Shown: positions 1 to 5,141 of the stretch, piece by piece
How positions within the stretch are numbered: position 1 is the first letter of the stretch
Layout: every line of letters begins with the position of its first letter
Assembly (NCBI GenBank): GCA_041671525.1
Contig: JBAZBJ010000025.1
Location: 1-5,141, forward strand
DNA: 5,141 nt
Direction: 5' to 3'
From: UBA11098 sp041671525
GTDB taxonomy: Bacteria > Patescibacteriota > Minisyncoccia > Moranbacterales > UBA2206
Notes under the pieces: model-generated
Databases searched by the model: none
What the model saw: the letters and a program-made list of their open reading frames with translations, nothing else
Told to the model about the DNA's origin: nothing
Made by a program: the position numbers and the translations under genes

Positions 1-3000
1 GCAAAGATAGTTACACCTGAATTATATAATGTTGACGGCTTTCCAGTTGACGGCGGCTTAATGGATTTAAGGCTTGGAGCTATTGACCCTGGAGTAAGAT
101 GTAGAACTTGCGGAGGCAGACTGAAAGAATGTTTAGGCCACCCCGGAAGCATTGACTTGGCAAGGCCAGTAATGCACTTGAAGTATATTCCTGTTATGGA
201 ATTAGGATTGAGATGTTTCTGTAAAGAATGCGGAAAGTTAATGCTTTCAGAAAAAGACCTTCAGAAATATTCAGCAAGCGAGAGGGCAAAGAAAGCAAAA
301 GATGCAAAGAAATGCCCTTACTGTGGTGCAGAAAATGAGAAAGTCAAACTCGACAAGCCAACAAACTTTTATGTGGGCAAAAAGAGAATTTTCCCAACTG
401 AAATCAGAGAGATGCTTGTGAAGATTCCAGATGGTGAATTAAGAAAGATAGGAATTAATCCGGTAACTTGCAGACCTGAATGGGCTGTGCTTACTGCATT
501 GCTTGTTCCACCTGTTACAGTGAGACCTAGCATTATTCTTGAAACAGGAGAAAGAAGCGAGGATGACTTGACACACAAACTATCAGACATTATAAGAGCT
601 AACCAAAGACTTTGGGAAAATCTTAATGCTGGTGCGCCTGAAGTTATCATTGAAGACCTTTGGGATTTGCTTCAATATCATGTTACAACTTTCTTTGATA
701 ATACTGTTGCAAGAGTTCCTCCTGCAAGACACAGAAGCGGACAGCCATTAAAGACAATAATGGAAAGAATCAAGGGTAAAGAAGGAAGAATCAGAAAGAA
801 CCTTGCAGGCAAGAGAGTAAACTATTCTGGTAGAACAGTTATTTCTCCAGACCCTTCTATAGCAATAAATGATGTTGGTGTGCCTTATGAAATTGCAAAG
901 GTTGTCACTGTTGCAGAAACTGTAAATGATTTGAATATTGAAAAGTTAAGAGCTTTAGTGCAGAAAGGAGATGAATACCCAGGAGCTAATTATATTATAA
1001 GACCAGACGGCAAGAGAAAGAAAATAACTAATGAATTGAAAGAAGAAATAATTGCTGAGCTTACTCCTGGCTACAAAGTTGAAAGACACTTGCAAAATGG
1101 AGATGTTTTACTTTTTAACAGACACCCAAGCTTGCACAAAGGAAGCTTAATGGCTCATTATGTGAGAGTACTGCCTGGCAGGACTTTCAGGCTACACCCT
1201 GCTGCAGCTGCCCCATATAACGCAGATTATGATGGTGATGAAATGAATATTCACTCCCCTCAGACAGAAGAAGCAAGAGCAGAAGCAAAAGTTATTCTTG
1301 ATGTTAAAAGAAATTTGATTTCTCCAAAGAACAATACTAACTTAGTTGGATGTATTGGTGATGCAATTACCGGGAATTATCTTCTTGGATTGGAGGAATT
1401 CAGCGCTGATTTTGCAAACCAGATGCTTCACCAGGCAGGAATTGACATTCAGGTAACAAAGAAAATGATTTCTGGAAAGGAACTCTTTTCTGAGATACTG
1501 CCAAAAGTTAGCTTCTCAAATAATTCAATAAAAATCAAAGATGGAAAAATTATAGAAGGTAAGATTGACAAGACTCTTTTTGGAAGTGAAGATGGAGAGC
1601 TTATAAAAGAAATAGACAAGCAATTAGGAAGCAAAGAAGCATTTGACTCAATCAGAAGAGCATTCAATTTGGGAGTTAAATACATTTCAAACAGAGGAAT
1701 AACTATCTCAGTTGAGGATTTCAACTTAAGAGAAGAAGTTATCAAAGCTAGTGAAGAAGTTATTGAAAAGGCTGAAAAGAAAACAGAAGAAATAATTGAA
1801 GAATACAATAAAGGAACTCTTGAAGCTTATCCTGGAAAGAGCGACGAGGAATCAAGGGAAATGAGAATTCTTAAGGTATTAAATGATGTAAGAACAAAAG
1901 TCGGAGAAATTGTCAAGAAGGAATTCCCAGCAACAAATCCAGTTAATCACATGATTATCTCTGGTGGTGGAGGTAATATCCTTAACATCACTCAGATGGC
2001 ATGCTGTGTAGGGCAGCAGGCATTATGGGCTAAGAGAATAGATATTGGCTACACAGATAGAACCTTATCATTCTTCAAGAAAGGCGACTTGTCTCCTAAA
2101 TCCCATGGATTTATTAGAAGTTCATTCATTAAAGGATTAAGGCCAGATGAATTTTTCTTCGGAGCTATAACAGGAAGAGACAGCCTGATGGATACTGCGC
2201 TTAGAACTCCTAAATCTGGATATTTATACAGAAGACTTGCAAATGCTCTTCAAGACTTAAGAGTTGAATATGACGGCACAGTAAGAGACAGCAACAATAA
2301 TGTTATACAATACAAATATGGAGATGATGGTATAGAAGTTTCAAGGATGCATACAGAAGGAAAGATTGCTCCAGGAGAAGCAATAGGAATAATTACAGCA
2401 CAATCTTTCGGTGAGCCTTCAACACAGATGGCGTTAAATGTATTCCACCATGCAGGTGTTGCAGAAATGCAGATTACAACAGGTTTGCCAAGACTGATTG
2501 AAATTTTTGATGCTAGAAAGAAACCATCTTCACCAAAAATGGAAATCTATCTTAACAAAGAAGCCAACAATGAAAAAGATGCAAGAGTGCTCGCTGAAAA
2601 AATAAAAGAAGTCACACTTCAGGAAATTGCTTCTGAGATAAAACTTGACTTTGGAAACAAGAACATTGAAATCCTAATTGACAAGAAAGGATTAAAGTTC
2701 AGCCATACTTCTACTAAATCCGTAGTAGACAAACTGAAAGACCTTGGATACAAAGCCAAAGAGAAAACAGATTCAATAACAATTGCTGTACCTGAACTTG
2801 GATTCAGAGAAATTTACAAGCTGAAAGAGAAATTAAAGAAAACAATAATTTCAGGAATAAAAGGAATTAAGCAGATACTTGTTGCTCACAGAGACAAGGA
2901 CTTTGTAATCATTACTCTTGGTACAAGCCTTAAGAAAGTTTTTGCTTTCAAGGAGATTGACCAAAGCAGGACAATGTCAAATGACTTGTATGAGGTTGCA

Positions 3001-3408
3001 GATGTATTTGGAATTGAAGTTGCAAGGCAATTGATAATAAATGAAATCTCAGAAGTTCTTAACAGCCAGGGATTAAACATTGATATGAGGCACTTGAAAT
3101 TAGCTGCAGATGCAATGACAAATACAGGAATGATCAAGGGTGTTACAAGAATGGGAATTATTGCGCAGAAATCTTCAATACTTGCAAGAGCAACATTCGA
3201 AACTCCTGGAAAACAGTTTGTGAATGCAACTGTCAAGGGCGGAGAAGACAAACTTACAAGTGTTATCGAGAATATCATGCTTAACCAGCCAGTGCCAATA
3301 GGAACAGGCTTGCCTGGATTATTGGTAAAGATAATTGGTCCTCTTGTGAAGAAAGAAGAAGAGAAAAAGACAGTAAGCAAGAGAGCAGTTGAAAAGGCGA
3401 ATGAATAA
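1..3408 (+). CDS. rpoA: DNA-directed RNA polymerase subunit A (A' and A'' in one chain), 5' partial
   Basis: Largest catalytic subunit of the archaeal RNA polymerase, counterpart of eukaryotic Rpb1 and bacterial beta'. The frame is open from base 1, and its first residues (AKIVTPELYNVDGFPVDGG) already match the A' N-terminus, so the ATG at 61 is internal; roughly 20-25 residues are missing. Numbering visible residues from base 1 (1135 in all): zinc site 1 is C34, C37, C44, H47; zinc site 2 is C74, C77, C105, C108; clamp and lid/switch sequence at about 190-280; NRHPSLH at 373-379; metal-binding NADYDGD at 407-413 with D409, D411, D413; bridge helix about 718-750; trigger loop with Q809, L812, N813, H816; then the A'' jaw and C-terminal clamp parts, ending after PIGTG with a short charged tail. 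Most archaea encode A' and A'' separately; here they are continuous, with only 13 residues between YGDDG (773-777) and PGEA (791-794). No frameshift or intein is seen. Confidence 0.97.
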   Translation, partial: AKIVTPELYNVDGFPVDGGLMDLRLGAIDPGVRCRTCGGRLKECLGHPGSIDLARPVMHLKYIPVMELGLRCFCKECGKLMLSEKDLQKYSASERAKKAKDAKKCPYCGAENEKVKLDKPTNFYVGKKRIFPTEIREMLVKIPDGELRKIGINPVTCRPEWAVLTALLVPPVTVRPSIILETGERSEDDLTHKLSDIIRANQRLWENLNAGAPEVIIEDLWDLLQYHVTTFFDNTVARVPPARHRSGQPLKTIMERIKGKEGRIRKNLAGKRVNYSGRTVISPDPSIAINDVGVPYEIAKVVTVAETVNDLNIEKLRALVQKGDEYPGANYIIRPDGKRKKITNELKEEIIAELTPGYKVERHLQNGDVLLFNRHPSLHKGSLMAHYVRVLPGRTFRLHPAAAAPYNADYDGDEMNIHSPQTEEARAEAKVILDVKRNLISPKNNTNLVGCIGDAITGNYLLGLEEFSADFANQMLHQAGIDIQVTKKMISGKELFSEILPKVSFSNNSIKIKDGKIIEGKIDKTLFGSEDGELIKEIDKQLGSKEAFDSIRRAFNLGVKYISNRGITISVEDFNLREEVIKASEEVIEKAEKKTEEIIEEYNKGTLEAYPGKSDEESREMRILKVLNDVRTKVGEIVKKEFPATNPVNHMIISGGGGNILNITQMACCVGQQALWAKRIDIGYTDRTLSFFKKGDLSPKSHGFIRSSFIKGLRPDEFFFGAITGRDSLMDTALRTPKSGYLYRRLANALQDLRVEYDGTVRDSNNNVIQYKYGDDGIEVSRMHTEGKIAPGEAIGIITAQSFGEPSTQMALNVFHHAGVAEMQITTGLPRLIEIFDARKKPSSPKMEIYLNKEANNEKDARVLAEKIKEVTLQEIASEIKLDFGNKNIEILIDKKGLKFSHTSTKSVVDKLKDLGYKAKEKTDSITIAVPELGFREIYKLKEKLKKTIISGIKGIKQILVAHRDKDFVIITLGTSLKKVFAFKEIDQSRTMSNDLYEVADVFGIEVARQLIINEISEVLNSQGLNIDMRHLKLAADAMTNTGMIKGVTRMGIIAQKSSILARATFETPGKQFVNATVKGGEDKLTSVIENIMLNQPVPIGTGLPGLLVKIIGPLVKKEEEKKTVSKRAVEKANE

Positions 3409-3426
3409 TATTTGCTATTCTAAATA

Positions 3427-3436
3427 TCTTTAAACT
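3427..3436 (+). promoter_or_regulatory. TATA-box-like element before the small membrane protein gene
   Basis: TTTAAA at 3429-3434 is centred about 25 bases before the ATG at 3456. That is the usual archaeal distance from TATA centre to transcription start, so a transcript would begin at or next to the start codon and be leaderless. No Shine-Dalgarno-like sequence precedes the ATG, which agrees. This is a call from pattern and spacing only; such AT-rich hexamers also occur by chance. Confidence 0.5.
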
Positions 3437-3440
3437 TGAT

Positions 3441-3450
3441 GTTTTTTAAT
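3441..3450 (+). terminator. Possible T-tract terminator after rpoA
   Basis: Six consecutive T bases (3442-3447) within a T-rich run lie 34 bases after the rpoA stop codon. Archaeal polymerases often terminate at U-rich tracts without a hairpin, and none is visible here. The tract sits between the TATA box and the ATG of the next gene, so it may simply be AT-rich spacer. Confidence 0.3.
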
Positions 3451-3455
3451 TTATT

Positions 3456-3653
3456 ATGATCCAATTTATTGTTACTATTCCCGTGTTTTTTGTTCTTGGG
3501 TTGTATTTTTTGATAAAGCCAGATAATTTATTATTGAAATATTATGAAAAGGAATATGGAAAAAAGAAAGCTATTTTTCGCATGAGGCTTCTTGGATTAA
3601 TAATGCTGATAATATCAATTATTTTTATCCTAATAATATTTAAGATAATATAG
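3456..3653 (+). CDS. Small two-helix membrane protein, function unknown
   Basis: This is a 65-residue protein that I do not assign to a named family. Two hydrophobic segments are clear: residues about 2-20 (starting IQFIVTIPVFFVLGLYFLI) and about 44-65, rich in Ile and Leu and running to the C-terminus. They flank a charged loop (21-43) beginning KPDN and rich in Lys, Glu, Tyr and Arg. The positive loop suggests that it faces the cytoplasm and both ends face out, forming a hairpin. A KPD motif after the first helix followed by a second helix recalls short bacterial and archaeal two-helix proteins of unknown function, but that is only a resemblance. The gene sits 47 bases after rpoA, has its own TATA-like box, and occupies the place where many archaea carry rpl30e. 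Its coding status rests on the intact frame, the strong membrane pattern, the promoter spacing and the fit between neighbours. Confidence 0.7.
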   Translation: MIQFIVTIPVFFVLGLYFLIKPDNLLLKYYEKEYGKKKAIFRMRLLGLIMLIISIIFILIIFKII

Positions 3654-3660
3654 CAATACA

Positions 3661-3669
3661 TTTATAAAA
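3661..3669 (+). promoter_or_regulatory. TATA box before the nusA-like gene
   Basis: TTTATAAAA is a near-consensus archaeal TATA box located 8 bases after the stop of the small membrane protein gene. Its centre is 37 bases before the ATG at 3702, which predicts a transcription start near 3690 and a leader of about 10 bases. The nusA-like gene therefore probably has its own promoter in addition to any read-through from upstream. Confidence 0.6.
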
Positions 3670-3701
3670 CGCGTGCTTCTAACAAAATAATAAAAGCTAA
3701 C

Positions 3702-4076
3702 ATGGTGAACACGATTGATATGCAGCATATGAGGTATTTGAACCTATTTGGAAAAATTACCCATGTTGAAACACGTTTTTGTTTTAAGTATAACGAGGCA
3801 ATTGTTTTTTGTGTGCCTAATCCCCTTATTCCAAGAGCATTGGGCAAGGGCGGTGAAAACTTGAGAAAAATCAGCGAGATCCTCGGAAAAAGAATAAAAA
3901 TAATTCCAATGCCTCGAGGAATTGAAGATGCAAGAAGATTTATTGAGTTTATTGTTTCTCCTGTAAAATTTAAGAATCTGGAAATTAGAGGCAATGAGAT
4001 GATTTTAAATGCAGGCATGCAAAGCAAGGCAGCGTTGATAGGAAGAAATAAAAGAAGTCGCAAAAGATTTCTTTGA
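3702..4076 (+). CDS. nusA: NusA-like KH-domain transcription factor, C-terminus frameshifted
   Basis: This is the short archaeal NusA homologue, an RNA-binding protein of two KH domains that lacks the N-terminal RNAP-binding and S1 domains of bacterial NusA. It is thought to act in transcription elongation or termination. The open frame gives 124 residues against roughly 140 for the family. KH1 carries an intact GxxG loop, GKGG at 48-51, followed by ENLRKISEILGKRI. KH2 has a degenerate loop, GRNK at 114-117, after the family-like SKAALI. The frame then runs into the unfamiliar tail RSRKRFL and stops, while the expected ending is readable one frame over. Start choice: ATG 3702 keeps the N-terminal IDMQHMRYLNLF segment typical of relatives. 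GGTGA at 3704-3708 could instead serve as a ribosome binding site for the in-frame ATG at 3720. If the break is real, the second KH domain lacks its last helix. Identification of the family is firm; integrity of the gene is uncertain. Confidence 0.88.
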   Translation: MVNTIDMQHMRYLNLFGKITHVETRFCFKYNEAIVFCVPNPLIPRALGKGGENLRKISEILGKRIKIIPMPRGIEDARRFIEFIVSPVKFKNLEIRGNEMILNAGMQSKAALIGRNKRSRKRFL

Positions 4077-4098
4077 AAAAGAACTGAAGATTGTTTAA
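4054..4098 (+). pseudogene. Out-of-frame remainder of the NusA-like C-terminus
   Basis: In the +1 frame relative to the nusA-like gene, bases 4054-4095 encode EVAKDFFEKELKIV followed by a TAA stop at 4096-4098. This is the kind of C-terminal helix and strand (KDFF.KEL.IV) I expect at the end of short archaeal NusA proteins, and it directly follows GRNK if one A of the A4 run 4050-4053 is skipped. It is therefore the displaced end of the upstream gene and not a separate one. The cause may be a one-base insertion, a deletion of about 20 bases, a sequencing or assembly error, or less likely recoding. Confidence 0.75.
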
Positions 4099-4108
4099 TC
4101 TCATAAGA

Positions 4109-4116
4109 TTTATAAA
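4109..4116 (+). promoter_or_regulatory. Upstream TATA-like box of the rps12 unit
   Basis: TTTATAAA lies shortly after the displaced nusA stop and about 58 bases before the uS12 start codon. Used as a TATA box it would start transcription near 4138 and give a leader of about 33 bases that contains the inverted repeat at 4145-4160. It competes with the second TATA-like box at 4135-4140; the sequence alone does not decide between them. Confidence 0.5.
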
Positions 4117-4132
4117 CTGATTTTCGCAAGAA

Positions 4133-4141
4133 TATTTATAC
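4133..4141 (+). promoter_or_regulatory. Downstream TATA-like box of the rps12 unit
   Basis: TTTATA at 4135-4140, within TATTTATAC, is centred about 33 bases before the uS12 ATG. It predicts a transcription start near 4163 and a nearly leaderless message, which fits the lack of a Shine-Dalgarno sequence before 4171. With this promoter the inverted repeat would lie between the TATA box and the start site, where a bound protein could block initiation. Confidence 0.45.
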
Positions 4142-4144
4142 AAT

Positions 4145-4160
4145 TTCTGGCTAACCAGAA
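4145..4160 (+). promoter_or_regulatory. Perfect 6-bp inverted repeat before rps12
   Basis: TTCTGG and CCAGAA are exact inverted copies separated by CTAA, ending 10 bases before the uS12 ATG. As RNA this is a short hairpin with a four-base loop, and it could only exist in the transcript if the upstream TATA box is used. As DNA it could be an operator. The position suggests control of the rps12-orf89-rps7 unit, but function is inferred from symmetry and position only. Confidence 0.4.
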
Positions 4161-4170
4161 TTATTTTAAG

Positions 4171-4593
4171 ATGGGACTGAATTCAGCAAAAAAACTTCAA
4201 GCAAGAAGAAAGAAGTTCAGATGGAAAGACAAGAATTACAAAGCAAGAGCTTTGAATTTATACGAAAAGGCAGACCCTCTTGAGGGGGCAAGCCAGGCAA
4301 AAGGAATAGTTCTTCAGAAAACTACAAGGGAAGCAAAACAGCCTAACTCTGCATTAAGAAAAGTATGCAAAGTTCAGCTTACAAAAAACAGCAAGTCAGT
4401 TGTTGTTTTTATGCCAGGAAATCTTGCACAGAAATTCATCAACGAGCACGATGAAGTTCTTATAGAAAGAATTGGCGGTAAGCAGGGAAGAACCAAAGGA
4501 GATATTCCAGGAATCAGATTCCAAGTTATACAAGTAAACGACCAGCCCTTGAGAAGGCTTTGGAAAGGAAAGATCCAGAAGGGTAGAAGATGA
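4171..4593 (+). CDS. rps12: Small-subunit ribosomal protein uS12
   Basis: Ribosomal protein uS12 sits at the decoding centre of the 30S subunit and contributes to translation accuracy. The 140 residues are slightly fewer than the usual archaeal length of about 145, with the difference at the N-terminus. Family marks are clear: ARRKKFRWKDKNYKAR at 11-26, ADPLEGASQAKGIVL at 34-48, the decoding-loop motif KQPNSALRK at 56-64, INEHDEV at 90-96, and GDIPGIRF at 110-117, the second conserved loop. The N-terminal basic tail and the ADPLEGA segment are of the archaeal/eukaryotic type (eukaryotic RPS23). The start is the first ATG after the promoter region; no Shine-Dalgarno sequence precedes it. The stop codon overlaps the next gene's start as ATGA (4590-4593), so it is probably translationally coupled to the following orf89. 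Nothing essential is missing. Confidence 0.97.
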   Translation: MGLNSAKKLQARRKKFRWKDKNYKARALNLYEKADPLEGASQAKGIVLQKTTREAKQPNSALRKVCKVQLTKNSKSVVVFMPGNLAQKFINEHDEVLIERIGGKQGRTKGDIPGIRFQVIQVNDQPLRRLWKGKIQKGRR

Positions 4594-4859
4594 TTTATCA
4601 TTCACAATTTGAAATTCATGAAAATGGGACTACAATTGTTGGTGGGAGGAAAGTCAGTTCTCCTCGCAATGAATTGGTAGTATTAGTTACTGATAACTCT
4701 TTCAGGGGAGGAAATGTTTTAGTATTAAAACCAGACTCAAGTGAAGAGCCAGTTTTTCCATTAATGGTAAGTGTAGAAACTGCAGCAGATGAATATCATA
4801 GAAGATTTCAGGAAGCTCATAATAAATCACAAGTTAAACAACCAGTTTACGCAAAATGA
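4590..4859 (+). CDS. Uncharacterised 89-residue protein between uS12 and uS7
   Basis: I do not recognise this protein. It begins inside the rps12 stop (ATGA, 4590-4593) and ends overlapping the start of rps7 (ATGA, 4856-4859), so all three reading frames are stitched into one unit. That strongly supports real translation and co-expression with ribosomal proteins. The chain has no cysteine, signal peptide or membrane segment. The N-terminal two thirds alternates hydrophobic strand-like stretches with Gly/Asn/Pro turns (TTIVGG 14-19, ELVVLVT 28-34, GNVLVLKP 41-48, PVFPLMVSV 54-62). An amphipathic helix-like segment follows at about 62-79 (ETAADEYHRRFQEAHNKSQ), then a short basic tail. This suggests a small beta-rich domain with a C-terminal helix. 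The usual archaeal order puts rps7 directly after rps12, so this is an insertion into a conserved pair. A ribosome-associated or regulatory role is guesswork from position. Confidence 0.8.
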   Translation: MIYHSQFEIHENGTTIVGGRKVSSPRNELVVLVTDNSFRGGNVLVLKPDSSEEPVFPLMVSVETAADEYHRRFQEAHNKSQVKQPVYAK

Positions 4860-5141
4860 AAACAGAAGCAATGAAATTCAAGCTATTCGGAATGTATGAT
4901 GTAGAAGGAATAGAAGTAAAAGACCTTGGATTAAAGCCAGTTATAAACCTTGAGCCAAAACTTGTTTTGAAAAGCTATGGAAGAAACGTGCAGAAATTCG
5001 GCCAGACTAAGGTTAATATTGTTGAAAGGCTCATGAACAAATTTGCTGTTGCAGGCCACAGGGGTAAAAAGCACAAAATAGAGATGGGCCATGCTACTGG
5101 AAAATACACAAAGAATATGACTATGATTCTAGAAGTTTTAA
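4856..5141 (+). CDS. rps7: Small-subunit ribosomal protein uS7, 3' partial
   Basis: Ribosomal protein uS7 binds the 3' major domain of 16S rRNA, initiates assembly of the 30S head and lies near the E-site and the mRNA exit. The visible 95 codons start at the ATG overlapping the stop of orf89. They show the archaeal pattern: a KLFGMYDVEGIEVKDLGLKP N-terminal segment, INLEP, then the basic motif GRNVQKFGQTKVNIVERLMN typical of the family, followed by GHRGKKH and G.ATGK, and a helix beginning NMTMILEVL. Archaeal uS7 is usually about 190-215 residues, so roughly half is outside the window. A second in-frame ATG (MKFKLFG) five codons later is a possible alternative start, but the ATGA overlap favours 4856. 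It is most likely co-transcribed with rps12 and orf89. Confidence 0.95.
   Translation, partial: MKTEAMKFKLFGMYDVEGIEVKDLGLKPVINLEPKLVLKSYGRNVQKFGQTKVNIVERLMNKFAVAGHRGKKHKIEMGHATGKYTKNMTMILEVL

Noticed and set aside
61..63. ATG at 61 as the start of the RNA polymerase gene
   Set aside because: The frame is open upstream to base 1, and residues 1-20 match the conserved A' N-terminal region just before GGLMD. The ATG is the internal Met of that motif.
1225..1260. Intein at the RNA polymerase active site, a known insertion point in some archaea
   Set aside because: NADYDGDEMNIHSPQTEE is continuous with no inserted sequence.
2886..3380. 164-codon minus-strand frame inside the RNA polymerase gene, with others at 369-650 and 1449-1808
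   Set aside because: All lie opposite conserved A'/A'' coding sequence, and their Ser/Ile/Leu-rich products reflect the complement of Lys/Glu-rich codons.
4047..4056. Programmed +1 frameshifting in the nusA-like gene
   Set aside because: The site AAT AAA AGA has no slow stop codon in frame at the shift point, and AGA is a common Arg codon in this window. A mutation or sequence error is simpler.
4088..4101. AGATT-GTTT-AATCT inverted repeat at the end of the nusA remnant as a terminator
   Set aside because: The stem is only 5 bp and AT-rich, and overlaps the displaced stop codon. No T-tract follows directly, so chance is likely in sequence of this composition.
3662..4129. 155-codon open frame on the minus strand opposite the nusA-like gene
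   Set aside because: It lies almost wholly antisense to a recognised KH protein and resembles no known protein. The sense strand has the promoter and the family motifs, so this is a shadow frame.
4374..4605. Minus-strand frames opposite the end of uS12
   Set aside because: They are antisense to strongly conserved uS12 motifs and have no supporting signal.

Overview
The window is a piece of an archaeal transcription/translation gene cluster: the large RNA polymerase subunit, a NusA-like KH protein, ribosomal protein uS12 and ribosomal protein uS7, all on the + strand. This order (rpoA, nusA, rps12, rps7) is the classical archaeal one. The proteins are archaeal in type: RNAP A'/A'' sequence with archaeal zinc sites, a short two-KH NusA without S1 domain, and uS12/uS7 of archaeal form. 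TATA-like boxes lie upstream of three starts. The AT-rich composition, the one-piece RNAP A subunit, the absence of L30e from its usual place and the style of the NusA-like protein suggest a DPANN-type archaeon, perhaps Woesearchaeota or Pacearchaeota. That placement is inference; no phylogeny was run.

Layout. 1-3408: RNAP subunit A, open at the 5' window edge, with A' and A'' joined in one frame. 3409-3455: a T-rich spacer with a TATA box. 3456-3653: a 65-residue two-helix membrane protein, where many archaea have rpl30e. 3654-3701: a second TATA box. 3702-4076: the NusA-like protein, whose frame breaks near its end; the expected C-terminus is still readable in the +1 frame to 4098. 4099-4170: two TATA-like boxes and a perfect 6-bp inverted repeat. 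4171-4593: uS12. 4590-4859: an unrecognised 89-residue protein. 4856-5141: uS7, cut by the window end. The last three genes are joined by ATGA stop/start overlaps.

Together these genes supply the catalytic core of transcription, a transcription-elongation or termination RNA-binding factor, and two small-subunit ribosomal proteins (decoding centre and head). The polymerase gene, the small membrane gene, nusA and the rps12 unit each appear able to have their own promoter, while rps12, orf89 and rps7 look like one translationally coupled unit.

The points most worth a second look are the uncharacterised orf89 locked between two ribosomal protein genes, the disrupted nusA end, the very short A'/A'' joint, and the small membrane protein in the L30e slot. 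No mobile element, CRISPR array, tRNA or rRNA was seen, and no gene-free stretch exceeds 100 bases.
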